Of a stretch of DNA of 64,000 nt, positions 23,302 to 35,699 are shown piece after piece (the stretch's first letter is position 1; the number at the start of each line of letters is the position of its first letter). Under the pieces are notes generated by a model. It was given only the letters and a program-made list of their open reading frames with translations, did no database searches and had not been told where the DNA came from. Source of the stretch: Nomia melanderi (taxonomy: Eukaryota; Arthropoda; Insecta; Hymenoptera; Halictidae); the NCBI RefSeq assembly GCF_051020985.1, contig NW_027475143.1, positions 1,736,001 through 1,800,000 of the forward strand, given 5' to 3'. A program made the translations under genes and the position numbers.

Positions 23302-24946
23302 CGGGAACGACCTCGGACCACCAGGGGCCGTGAAAACCACAGTCTCATGGTGCCGGACACTCAGGGTCAGGGAAAAACCCGATATATATCTGGTGATATC
23401 TCGGGTGCTATTAGAGATAGCGCCATAAACCAAAGTGAATTATCTGCAGGAGGCCCTGGCGCATGCATCTGTGAAGCACGAACGACCTCGGACCACCAGG
23501 GGCCGAGAAAACCACCATCTCATGGGGCCGGACACTCAGGGTCAGGGAAAAATCAAATATATATCAGGTGATATCTCGTTTGCTATTACAGATAGCGCAA
23601 TAAATTAAAGTGCATTGTCTGTAGGAGGCCCTGGCGCATGAATCTGGCCCGCGGGAACAACCTCGGACCACCAGGGGCCGAGAAAACCACAGTCTCATGG
23701 TGCAGGACACTCAGGGTCAGGGGAAAATCCAATATATATCTGGTGATATCTCTGGTGCTATTAGGGATAGCGCAATAAACCAAAGTGAATTATCTGCAGT
23801 TGGCCCTGGCGCATGCATCTGTGCAGCGGGAACGACCTCGGACCACCAGGGGCCGAGAAAACCACCGTCTCATGGGGCCGGACACTCAGGGTCAGGGGAA
23901 AATCCAATATATATCTGGTGATATCTCGGGTGCTGTTAGAGATAGCGCAATAAACCAAAGTGAATTATCTGCAGGAGGCCCTGGCGCATGCATCTGTGCA
24001 GCGGGAACGCCCTCGGACAACCAGGGGCCAAGAAAACCTCCGTCTCATGAGGCCGGACACTCATGGACAGGGGAAAATCCAATATATACCTGGTGATATC
24101 TCGGGTGCTATTAGAGATAGCGGAATAAACCAAAGTGACTTATCTGCAGGAGGCCCTGGCGCATGAATCTGTGCAGCGGGAACGACCTCGGACCACCAGG
24201 GGCCGAGAAAACCACAGTCTCATGGGGCCGGACACTCAGGGTCAGGGAAAAATCCAATATATATCTGGTGATATCTCGGGTGCTATTAGAGATAGCGCGA
24301 CAAATCATAGTGCTTTCTCTGCGGGAGGCCCGGTCGCATGAATCTGTGCAGCGGCAACGACCTCGGACCACCAGGGGCCGTGAAAACCACAGTCTCATGG
24401 TGCCGGACACTCAGGGTCAGGGAAAAACCCGATATATATCTGGTGATATCTCGGGTGCTATTAGAGATAGCGCCATAAACCAAAGTGAATTATCTGCAGG
24501 AGGCCCTGGCGCATGCATCTGTGAAGCACGAACGACCTCGGACCACCAGGGGCCGAAAAAACCACCATCTCATGGGGCCGGACACTCAGGGTCAGGGAAA
24601 AATCAAATATATATCAGGTGATATCTCGTTTGCTATTACAGATAGCGCAATAAATTAAAGTGCATTGTCTGTAGGAGGCCCTGGCGCATGAATCTGGCCC
24701 GCGGGAACAACCTCGGACCACCAGGGGCCGAGAAAACCACAGTCTCATGGTGCCGGACACTCAGGGTCAGGGGAAAATCCAATATATATCTGGTGATATC
24801 TCTGGTGCTATTAGGGATAGCGCAATAAACCAAAGTGAATTATCTGCAGGAGGCCCTGGCGCATGCATCTGTGCAGCGGGAACGACCTCGGACCACCAGG
24901 GGCCGAGAAAACCACCGTCTCATGGGGCCGGACACTCAGGGTCAGG
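23302..24946. repeat. Region C six-monomer (1050-bp) duplication
   Basis: Positions 23302-23896 match 24352-24946 at an offset of 1050 bp. They share CCGTGAAAACCACAG, AAAAACCCGATATATATC and TATATCAGGTGATATCTCGTTTGC. A difference is GCAGTTGGCCC in the first against GCAGGAGGCCC in the second. Confidence 0.75.
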
Positions 24947-27229
24947 GAAAAATCCAATATATATCTGGTGATATCTCGGGTGCTATTACAGATAGCACAA
25001 TAAATCAAAGTGCATTGTCTGTAGGAGGCCCTGGCGCATGAATCTGTGCAGCTCGGACGACCTCGGAACACCAGGGGCCGAGAAAACCACAGTCACATGG
25101 GGCCGGACACTCAGGGTCAGGGGAAAATCGAATATGTATCTGGTGATATCTCGGGTGCTATTGGAGATAGCGCAATAAACCAAAGTGAATTATCTGCAGG
25201 AGGCCGTGGCGCATGCATCTGTGCAGCGGTAACGACCTCGGACCACCAGGGGCCGAGAAAACCACCGTCTCATGGGGCCGGACACTCAGGGTCTGGGAAA
25301 AATCAAATATATATCTGGTGATATCTCGGGTGCTATTACAGATAGCGCAATAAATTAAAGTGCATTGTCTGTAGGAGGCCGTGGCGCATGAATCTGGCCC
25401 GCGGGAACGACCTCGGACCACCAGGGGCCGAGAAAACCACCGTCTCATGGGGCCGGACACTCAGGGTGAGGGAGAAATCCAATATATATCTGGTGATATC
25501 TCGGGTGCTATTACAGATAGCACAATAAATCAAAGTGCATTGTCTGTAGGAGGCCCTGGCGCATGAATCTGTGCAGCGGGAACGACCTCGGAACACGAGG
25601 GGCTGAGAAAACCACCGTCTCATGGGGCCGGACACTCAGGGTCAGGGGAAAATCCAATATATATCTGGCGATATCTCGGGTGCTATTAGAGATAGCGCAA
25701 TAAATCAAAGTGCTTTGTCTGTAGGAGGCCCTGCCGCATAAATCTGTGCAGCGGGACCGAACTCGGACCACCAGGGGCCGCGAAAACCACAGTCTCATGG
25801 GGCCGAGAACTCAGGGTCAGGCAAAAATCCAATATATATCTGGTGATATCTCGGGTGCTATTACAGATAGCGCAATAAATCAAAGTGCATTGTCTGTAGG
25901 AGGCCCTGGCGCATGAATCTGTGCAGTGGGAACGACCTCGGACCACCAGGGGCCGAGACACCCACCGTCTCATGGGGCCGGACACTCAGGGTCAGGGCAA
26001 AATCCAATATATATCTGGTGATATCTCGGGTGCTATTATAGATAGCGCAATAAACCAAAATGAATTATCTGCAGGAGGCCCTGGCGCATGAATCTGTGCA
26101 GCGGGAACGACCTCGGACCACCAGGGGCCGCGAAAACCACAGTCTCATGGGGCCGAGAACTCAGGGTCAGGCAAAAATCCAATATATATCTGGTGATATC
26201 TCGGGTGCTATTACTGATAGCGCAATAAACCAAAGTGCATTGTCTGTAGGAGGCCCTGGGGCATGAATCCGGGCAGCGGGAACGACCTAGGACCACCAGA
26301 GGCCGAGAAAACCACCGTCTCATGGGGCCGGACACTCAGGGTCTGGGAAAAATCAAATATATATCTGGTGATATCTCGTGTGCTATTACAGATAGCGCAA
26401 TAAATTAAAGTGCATTGTCTGTAGGAGGCCCTGGCGCATGAATCTGGCCCGCGGGAACGACCTCGGACCACCAGGGGCCGAGAAAACCACAGTCTCATGG
26501 TGCCGCACACTCAGGGTCAGGGAAAAACCCGATATATAAATGGTGATATCTCGGGTGCTATTAGAGATAGCGCCATAAACCAAAGTGAATTATCTGCAGG
26601 AGGCCCTGGCGCATGAATCTGTGAAGCACGAACGACCTCGGACCACCAGGGGCCGAGAAAACCACCATCTCATGGGGCCGGACACTCAGGGTCAGGGAAA
26701 AATCAAATATATATCAGGTGATATCTCGTTTGCTATTACAGATAGCGCAATAAATTAAAGTGCATTGTCTGTAGGAGGCCCTGGCGCATGAATCTGGCCC
26801 GCGGGAACAACCTCGGACCACCAGGGGCCGAGAAAACCACAGTCTCATGGTGCCGGACACTCAGGGTCAGGGGAAAATCCAATATATATCTGGTGATATC
26901 TCTGGTGCTATTAGGGATAGCGCAATAAACCAAAGTGAATTATCTGCAGGAGGCCCTGGCGCATGCATCTGTGCAGCGGGAACGACCTCGGACCACCAGG
27001 GGCCGAGAAAACCACCGTCTCATGGGGCCGGACACTCAGGGTCAGGGAAAAATCCAATATATATCTGGTGATATCTCGGGTGCTATTACAGATGGCACAA
27101 TAAATCAAAGTGCATTGTCTGTAGGAGGCCCTGGCGCATGAATCTGTGCAGCTCGGACGACCTCGGAACACCAGGGGCCGAGAAAACCACAGTCACATGG
27201 GGCCGGACACTCAGGGTCAGGGGAAAATC
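24480..27229. repeat. Region C twelve-monomer (2100-bp) duplication
   Basis: About 24480-25129 matches 26580-27229 at an offset of 2100 bp, including GCACGAACG, CGTTTGCTATTAC and the GCTCGGACG monomer. Copy 1 has GCATGCATCTGTGAAG and AGATAGCAC; copy 2 has GCATGAATCTGTGAAG and AGATGGCAC. Confidence 0.75.
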
Positions 27230-29881
27230 CAATATATATCTGGTGATATCTCGGGTGCTATTACAGATAGCGCAATAAATCAAAGTGCATTGTTTGTAGG
27301 AGGCCCTGGCGCATGAATCTCGACAGCGGGAACGACCTCGGACCACCAAGTGCCGAGAAAACCACCGTCTCATGGGGCCGGACACTCAGGGTCAGGGAAA
27401 AATCCGATATATATCTGGTGATATCTCGGGTGCTATTACAGATAGCGCAATAAATCAAAGTGCATTGTCTGTAGGAGGCCCTGGCGCATGAATCTGTGCA
27501 GCTGGAACGACCTCGGACCACTAGGGGCCGGGACACCCCCCGTCTCATGGGGCCGGACACTCAGGGTCAGGGGAATATCCAATATATGTCTGGTGATATC
27601 TCGGGTGCTATTACAGATAGCACAATAAATCAAACTGCATTGTCTGTAGGAGGCCCTGGCGCATGAATCTGTGCAGCTCGGACGACCTCGGAACACCAGG
27701 GGCCGAGAAAACCACCGTCTCATGGGGCCGGACACTCAGGGTCTGGGAAAAATCAAATATATATCTGGTGATATCTCGGGTGCTATTACAGATAGCGCAA
27801 TAAATTAAAGTGCATTGTCTGTAGGAGGCCCTGGCGCATGAATCTGGCCCGCGGGAACGACCTCGGTCCACCAGGGGCCGAGAAAACCACCGTCTCATGG
27901 GGCCGGACACTCAGGGTGAGGGAGAAATCCAATATATATCTGGTGATATCTCGGGTGCTATTACAGATAGCACAATAAATCAAAGTGCATTGTCTGTAGG
28001 AGGCCGTGGCGCATGAATCTGTGCAGCGGGAACGACCTCAGACCACCAGGGGCCGCGAAAACCACAGTCTCATGGGGCCGAGAACTCAGGGTCAGGCAAA
28101 AATCCAATATATATCTGGTGATATCTCGGGTGCTATTACAGATAGCGCAATAAATCAAAGTGCATTGTCTGTAGGAGGCCCTGGCGCATGAATCTGTGCA
28201 GTGGGAACGACCTCGGACCACCAGGGGCCGAGACACCCACCGTCTCATGGGGCCGGACACTCAGGGTCAGGGCAAAATCCAATATATATCTGGTGATATC
28301 TCGGGTGCTATTATAGATAGCGCAATAAACCAAAATGAATTATCTGCAGGAGGCCCTGGCGCATGAATCTGTGCAGCGGGAACGACCTCGGACCACCAGG
28401 GGCCGCGAAAACCACAGTCTCATGGGGCCGAGAACTCAGGGTCAGGCAAAAATCCAATATATATCTGGTGATATCTCGGGTGCTATTACCGATAGCGCAA
28501 TAAACCAAAGTGCTTTGTCTGCGGGAGGCCCTCGCGCATGAATCTGTGCAGCGGCAAAGACCTCGGACAACCAGGGGCCGAGAAAACCACCGTCTCATGG
28601 GGCCGGACACTCAGGGTCTGGGAAAAATCAAATATATATCTGGTGATATCTCGTGTGCTATTACAGATAGCGCAATAAATTAAAGTGCATTGTCTGTAGG
28701 AGGCCCTGGCGCATGAATCTGGCCCGCGGGAACGACCTCGGACCACCAGGGGCCGAGAAAACCACAGTGTCATGGTGCCGGACACTCAGGGTCAGGAAAA
28801 ACCCGATATATATCTGGTGATATCTCGGGTGCTATTAGAGATAGCGCCATAAACCAAAGTGAATTATCTGCAGGAGGCCCTGGCGCATGCATCTGTGAAG
28901 CACGAACGACCTCGGACCACCAGGGGCCGAGAAAACCACCATCTCATGGGGCCGGACACTCAGGGTCAGGGAAAAATCAAATATATATCAGGTGATATCT
29001 CGTTTGCTATTACAGATAGCGCAATCAATTAAAGTGCATTGTCTGTAGGAGGCCCTGGCGCATGAATCTGGCCCGCGGGAACAACCTCGGACCACCAGGG
29101 GCCGAGAAAACCACAGTCTCATGGTGCCGGACACTCAGGGTCAGGGGAAAATCCAATATATATCTGGTGATATCTCTGGTGCTATTAGGGATAGCGCAAT
29201 AAACCAAAGTGAATTATCTGCAGGAGGCCCTGGCGCATGCATCTGTGCAGCGGGAACGACCTCGGACCACCAGGGGCCGAGAAAACCACAGTCTCATGGG
29301 GCCGGACACTCAGGTTCAGGGAAAAATCCAATATATATCTGGTGATATCTCGGGTGCTGTTAGAGATAGCGCGATAAATCATAGTGCTTTCTCTGCGGGA
29401 GGCCCGGTCGCATGAATCTGTGCAGCGGCAACGACCTCGGACAACCAGGGGCCGAGAAAACCACCGACACATTGGGTCGGACACTCAAGGTCAGGGAAAA
29501 ATCCAATATATATCCGGTGATATCTCGGGTGCTATTACAGATAGCGCAATAAATCAAAGTGCATTGTCTGTAGGAGGCACTGGCGAATGAATCTGTGCCC
29601 CAGGAACGACCTCGGACCACCAGTGGCCGAGAAAACCACAGTCTCATGGTGCCGGACACTCAGGGTCAGGGGAAAATCCAATATATATCTGGTGATATCT
29701 CTGGTGCTATTAGGGATAGCGCAATAAACCAAAGTGAATTATCTGCAGGAGGCCCTGGCGCATGCATCTGTGCAGCGGGAACGACCTCGGACCACCAGGG
29801 GCCGAGAAAACCACCGTCTCATGGGGCCGGACACTCAGGGTCAGGGAAAATCCAATATATATCTGGTGATATCTCGGGTGC
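26614..29881. repeat. Region C long block, copy 1 (3.3 kb)
   Basis: Matches 31511-34779. The offset is 4897 bp up to about 27707, then 5072 bp to about 28900, then 4898 bp to the end. So the second copy has one extra monomer and later one monomer fewer than this copy. Single-base differences are few, for example TCTCGACAGCG against TCTCGCCAGCG near 27315. Confidence 0.85.
29571..29655 (+). repeat. Chimeric monomer (divergent to ordinary type), copy 1
   Basis: The left part has the marks found beside divergent blocks (GGAGGCACTGGCGAATGA, TGTGCCCCAGGAACG, CACCAGTGGCCGAG). Where the divergent block should begin, the ordinary GAAAACCACAGTCTCATGG follows. The switch lies within a few bases after GGCCGAGAAAA. 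Confidence 0.8.
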
Positions 29882-30594
29882 TGTTAGAGATAGCGCAATA
29901 AACCAAAGTGGATTATCTGCAGGAGGCCCTGGCGCATGCATCTGTGCAGCGGGAACGCCCTCGGACAACCAGGGGCCAAGAAAACCTCCGTCTCATGAGG
30001 CCGGACACTCATGGACAGGGGAAAATCCAATATATACCTGGTGATATCTCGGGTGCTATTAGAGATAGCGGAATAAACCAAAGTGACTTATCTGCAGGAG
30101 GCCCTGGCGCATGAATCTGTGCAGCGGGAACGACCTCGGACCACCAGGGGCCGAGAAAACCACAGTCTCATGGGGCCGGACACTCAGGGTCAGGGAAAAA
30201 TCCAATATATATCTGGTGATATCTCGGGTGCTATTAGAGATAGCGCGATAAATCATAGTGCTTTCTCTGCGGGAGGCCCGGTCGCATGAATCTGTGCAGC
30301 GGCAACGACCTCGGACCACCAGGGGCCGAGAAAACCACCGACACATGGGGCCGGACACTCAGGGTCAGGGAAAATCCAATATATATCTGGTGATATCTCG
30401 GGTGCTATTAGAGATAGCGCAATAAACCAAAGTGCATTGTCTGTACGAGGCCCTGGCGCATGAATCTGTGCAGCGGGAACAACCTCGGACCACCAGGGGC
30501 CGAGAAAACCACCGTCTCATGGGGCGGGACTGTCAGGGTCAGGGAAAAATCCAATATATATCTGGTGATATCCCGGGTGCTATTACAGATAGCG

Positions 30595-31500
30595 CAATAA
30601 ACCAAAGTGAATTATCTGCAGGTGGCCCTGACGCATGAATCTGTGCAGCGGGAACGATCTCGGACCACCAGTGGCCGAGAAAACCACCGCCTCATGGGGC
30701 CGGACACCCAGGGTCAGGGGAAAATCCAATATATATCTAGTGATATCTCGGGTGCTATTACAGATAGCGCAGTAAATCAAAGTGAATTATGTGCAGGAGG
30801 CCCTGGCGCATGCATCTGTGAAGCACGAACGAACTCGGACCACCAGGGGCCGAGAAAACCATCATCTCATGGGGCCGGACACTCAGGGTCAGGGAAAAAT
30901 CAAATATATATCAGGTGATATCTCGTTTGCTATTACAGATAGCGCAATAAATTAAAGTGCATTGTCTGTAGGAGGCCCTGGCGCATGAATCTGGCCCGCG
31001 GGAACAACCTCGGACCACCAGGGGCCGAGAAAACCACTGTCTAATGGTGCCGGACACTCAGGGTCAGGGGAAAATCCAATATATATCTGGTGATATCTCT
31101 GGTGCTATTAGGGATAGCGCAATAAACCAAAGTGAATTATCTGCAGGAGGCCCTGGCGCATGCATCTGTGCAGCGGGAACGACCTCGGACCACCAGGGGC
31201 CGAGAAAACCACCGTCTCATGGTGCCGGACACTCAGGGTCAGGGGAAAATCCAATATATATCTGGTGATATCTCGGGTGCTGTTAGAGATAGCGCAATAA
31301 ACCAAAGTGAATTATCTGCAGGAGGCCCTGGCGCATTAATCTGTGCAGCTCGGACGACCTCGGAACACCAGGGGCCGAGAAAACCACAGTCACATGGGGC
31401 CGGACACTCAGGGTCAGGGGAAAATCGAATATATATCTGGTGATATCTCGGGTGCTATTGGAGATAGCGCCATAAACCAAAGTGAATTATCTGCAGGAGG
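30595..31500. repeat. Region C 0.9-kb block, copy 1
   Basis: Matches 34794-35699 at an offset of 4199 bp (24 monomers less 1). Shared rare marks are ATATCTAGTGATATC, GACACCCAGGG, GAACGAACTCGG and CTGTCTAATGG. A few substitutions separate the copies, for example CATGGGGCC versus CATGGAGCC. Confidence 0.8.
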
Positions 31501-31510
31501 CCCTGGCGTA

Positions 31511-34500
31511 TGAATCTGTGAAGCACGAACGACCTCGGACCACCAGGGGCCGAGAAAACCACCATCTCATGGGGCCGGACACTCAGGGTCAGGGAAAAAT
31601 CAAATATATATCAGGTGATATCTCGTTTGCTATTACAGATAGCGCAATAAATTAAAGTGCATTGTCTGTAGGAGGCCCTGGCGCATGAATCTGGCCCGCG
31701 GGAACAACCTCGGACCACCAGGGGCCGAGAAAACCACAGTCTCATGGTGCCGGACACTCAGGGTCAGGGGAAAATCCAATATATATCTGGTGATATCTCT
31801 GGTGCTATTAGGGATAGCGCAATAAACCAAAGTGAATTATCTGCAGGAGGCCCTGGCGCATGCATCTGTGCAGCGGGAACGACCTCGGACCACCAGGGGC
31901 CGAGAAAACCACCGTCTCATGGGGCCGGACACTCAGGGTCAGGGAAAAATCCAATATATATCTGGTGATATCTCGGGTGCTATTACAGATGGCACAATAA
32001 ATCAAAGTGCATTGTCTGTAGGAGGCCCTGGCGCATGAATCTGTGCAGCTCGGACGACCTCGGAACACCAGGGGCCGAGAAAACCACAGTCACATGGGGC
32101 CGGACACTCAGGGTCAGGGGAAAATCCAATATATATCTGGTGATATCTCGGGTGCTATTACAGATAGCGCAATAAATCAAAGTGCATTGTTTGTAGGAGG
32201 CCCTGGCGCATGAATCTCGCCAGCGGGAACGACCTCGGACCACCAAGTGCCGAGAAAACCACCGTCTCATGGGGCCGGACACTCAGGGTCAGGGAAAAAT
32301 CCGATATATATCTGGTGATATCTCGGGTGCTATTACAGATAGCGCAATAAATCAAAGTGCATTGTCTGTAGGAGGCCCTGGCGCATGAATCTGTGCAGCT
32401 GGAACGACCTCGGACCACTAGGGGCCGGGACACCCCCCGTCTCATGGGGCCGGACACTCACGGTCAGGGGAATATCCAATATATGTCTGGTGATATCTCG
32501 GGTGCTATTACAGATAGCACAATAAATCAAACTGCATTGTCTGTAGGAGGCCCTGGCGCATGAATCTGTGCAGCTCGGACGACCTCGGAACACCAGGGGC
32601 CGAGAAAACCACAGTCACATGGGGCCGGACACTCAGGGTCAGGGGAAAATCGAATATGTATCTGGTGATATCTCGGGTGCTATTGGAGATAGCGCAATAA
32701 ACCAAAGTGAATTATCTGCAGGAGGCCGTGGCGCATGCATCTGTGCAGCGGTAACGACCTCGGACCACCAGGGGCCGAGAAAACCACCGTCTCATGGGGC
32801 CGGACACTCAGGGTCTGGGAAAAATCAAATATATATCTGGTGATATCTCGGGTGCTATTACAGATAGCGCAATAAATTAAAGTGCATTGTCTGTAGGAGG
32901 CCCTGGCGCAAGAATCTGGCCCGCGGGAACGACCTCGGTCCACCAGGGGCCGAGAAAACCACCGTCTCATGGGGCCGGACACTCAGGGTGAGGGAGAAAT
33001 CCAATATATATCTGGTGATATCTCGGGTGCTATTACAGATAGCACAATAAATCAAAGTGCATTGTCTGTAGGAGGCCGTGGCGCATGAATCTGTGCAGCG
33101 GGAACGACCTCGGACCACCAGGGGCCGCGAAAACCACAGTCTCATGGGGCCGAGAACTCAGGGTCAGGCAAAAATCCAATATATATCTGGTGATATCTCG
33201 GGTGCTATTACAGATAGCGCAATAAATCAAAGTGCATTGTCTGTAGGAGGCCCTGGCGCATGAATCTGTGCAGTGGGAACGACCTCGGACCACCAGGGGC
33301 CGAGACACCCACCGTCTCATGGGGCCGGACACTCAGGGTCAGGGCAAAATCCAATATATATCTGGTGATATCTCGGGTGCTATTATAGATAGCGCAATAA
33401 ACCAAAATGAATTATCTGCAGGAGGCCCTGGCGCATGAATCTGTGCAGCGGGAACGACCTCGGACCACCAGGGGCCGCGAAAACCACAGTCTCATGGGGC
33501 CGAGAACTCAGGGTCAGGCAAAAATCCAATATATATCTGGTGATATCTCGGGTGCTATTACCGATAGCGCAATAAACCAAAGTGCTTTGTCTGCGGGAGG
33601 CCCTCGCGCATGAATCTGTGCAGCGGCAAAGACCTCGGACAACCAGGGGCCGAGAAAACCACCGTCTCATGGGGCCGGACACTCAGGGTCTGGGAAAAAT
33701 CAAATATATATCTGGTGATATCTCGTGTGCTATTACAGATAGCGCAATAAATTAAAGTGCATTGTCTGTAGGAGGCCCTGGCGCATGAATCTGGCCCGCG
33801 GGAACGACCTCGGACCACCAGGGGCCGAGAAAACCACAGTCTCATGGTGCCGGACACTCAGGGTCAGGGAAAAACCCGATATATATCTGGTGATATCTCG
33901 GGTGCTATTAGAGATAGCGCCATAAACCAAAGTGAATTATCTGCAGGAGGCCCTGGCGCATGCATCTGTGAAGCACGAACAACCTCGGACCACCAGGGGC
34001 CGAGAAAACCACAGTCTCATGGTGCCGGACACTCAGGGTCAGGGGAAAATCCAATATATATCTGGTGATATCTCTGGTGCTATTAGGGATAGCGCAATAA
34101 ACCAAAGTGAATTATCTGCAGGAGGCCCTGGCGCATGCATCTGTGCAGCGGGAACGACCTCGGACCACCAGGGGCCGAGAAAACCACAGTCTCATGGGGC
34201 CGGACACTCAGGTTCAGGGAAAAATCCAATATATATCTGGTGATATCTCGGGTGCTGTTAGAGATAGCGCGATAAATCATAGTGCTTTCTCTGCGGGAGG
34301 CCCGGTCGCATGAATCTGTGCAGCGGCAACGACCTCGGACAACCAGGGGCCGAGAAAACCACCGACACATTGGGTCGGACACTCAGGGTCAGGGAAAAAT
34401 CCAATATATATCTGGTGTTATCTCGGGTGCTATTACAGATAGCGCAATAAATCAAAGTGCATTGTCTGTAGGAGGCACTGGCGAATGAATCTGTGCCCCA

Positions 34501-34779
34501 GGAACGACCTCGGACCACCAGTGGCCGAGAAAACCACAGTCTCATGGTGCCGGACACTCAGGGTCAGGGGAAAATCCAATATATATCTGGTGATATCTCT
34601 GGTGCTATTAGGGATACCGCAATAAACCAAAGTGAATTATCTGCAGGAGGCCCTGGCGCATGCATCTGTGCAGCGGGAACGACCTCGGACCACCAGGGGC
34701 CGAGAAAACCACCGTCTCATGGGGCCGGACACTCAGGGTCAGGGAAAATCCAATATATATCTGGTGATATCTCGGGTGC
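31511..34779. repeat. Region C long block, copy 2 (3.3 kb)
   Basis: Second copy of 26614-29881. The monomer gained lies at about 32605-32780 (the AATCGAATATGTATC type also seen near 21460 and 25130). The monomer lost corresponds to about 28920-29095 of copy 1 (the CGTTTGCTATTAC type). Right after its end, the 0.9-kb block of 30595 begins again. Confidence 0.85.
34469..34553 (+). repeat. Chimeric monomer (divergent to ordinary type), copy 2
   Basis: Duplicate of the chimera at 29571 within the second long block, with the same junction, so it arose once and was then amplified. Confidence 0.8.
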
Positions 34780-34793
34780 TATTACAGATAGCG

Positions 34794-35699
34794 CAGTAAA
34801 TCAAAGTGAATTATCTGCAGGAGGCCCTGACGCATGAATCTGTGCAGCGGGAACGATCTCGGACCACCAGTGGCCGAGAAAACCACCGCCTCATGGGGCC
34901 GGACACCCAGGGTCAGGGGAAAATCCAATATATATCTAGTGATATCTCGGGTGCTATTACAGATAGCGCAGTAAATCAAAGTGAATTATCTGCAGGAGGC
35001 CCTGGCGCATGCATCTGTGAAGCACGAACGAACTCGGACCACCAGGGGCCGAGAAAACCATCATCTCATGGGGCCGGACACTCAGGGTCAGGGAAAAATC
35101 AAATATATATCAGGTGATATCTCGTTTGCTATTACAGATAGCGCAATAAATTAAAGTGCATTGTCTGTAGGAGGCCCTGGCGCATGAATCTGGCCCGCGG
35201 GAACAACCTCGGACCACCAGGGGCCGAGAAAACCACTGTCTAATGGTGCCGGACACTCAGGGTCAGGGGAAAATCCAATATATATCTGGTGATATCTCTG
35301 GTGCTATTAGGGATAGCGCAATAAACCAAAGTGAATTATCTGCAGGAGGCCCTGGCGCATGCATCTGTGCAGCGGGAACGACCTCGGACCACCAGGGGCC
35401 GAGAAAACCACCGTCTCATGGGGCCGGACACTCAGGGTCAGGGGAAAATCCAATATATATCTGGTGATATCTCGGGTGCTGTTAGAGATAGCGCAATAAA
35501 CCAAAGTGAATTATCTGCAGGAGGCCCTGGCGCATTAATCTGTGCAGCTCGGACGACCTCGGAACACCAGGGGCCGAGAAAACCACAGTCACATGGAGCC
35601 GGACACTCAGGGTCAGGGGAAAATCGAATATATATCTGGTGATATCTCGGGTGCTATTGGAGATAGCGCAATAAACCAAAGTGAATTATCTGCAGGAGG
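34794..35699. repeat. Region C 0.9-kb block, copy 2
   Basis: Second copy of 30595-31500. It ends where region D marks begin soon after. Confidence 0.8.

Larger units (their letters stand above)
20391..35699. repeat. 175-bp satellite array, region C
   Basis: About 87 monomers with marks that are rare in B and D: GCATGCATCTGTG, TCTGGCCCGCGGGAAC, GCAGCTCGGACGACC, GGGGCCGCGAAAACCACAG followed by GGCCGAGAACTCAGGGTCAGGC, AAGCACGAACG, and GGTGCTGTTAGAG. These marked monomers recur in fixed order, forming the long duplications listed below. One divergent-variant block (22107) and two chimeric monomers (29571 and 34469) are present. Apart from the satellite I see nothing in this 15-kb stretch. Confidence 0.92.
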
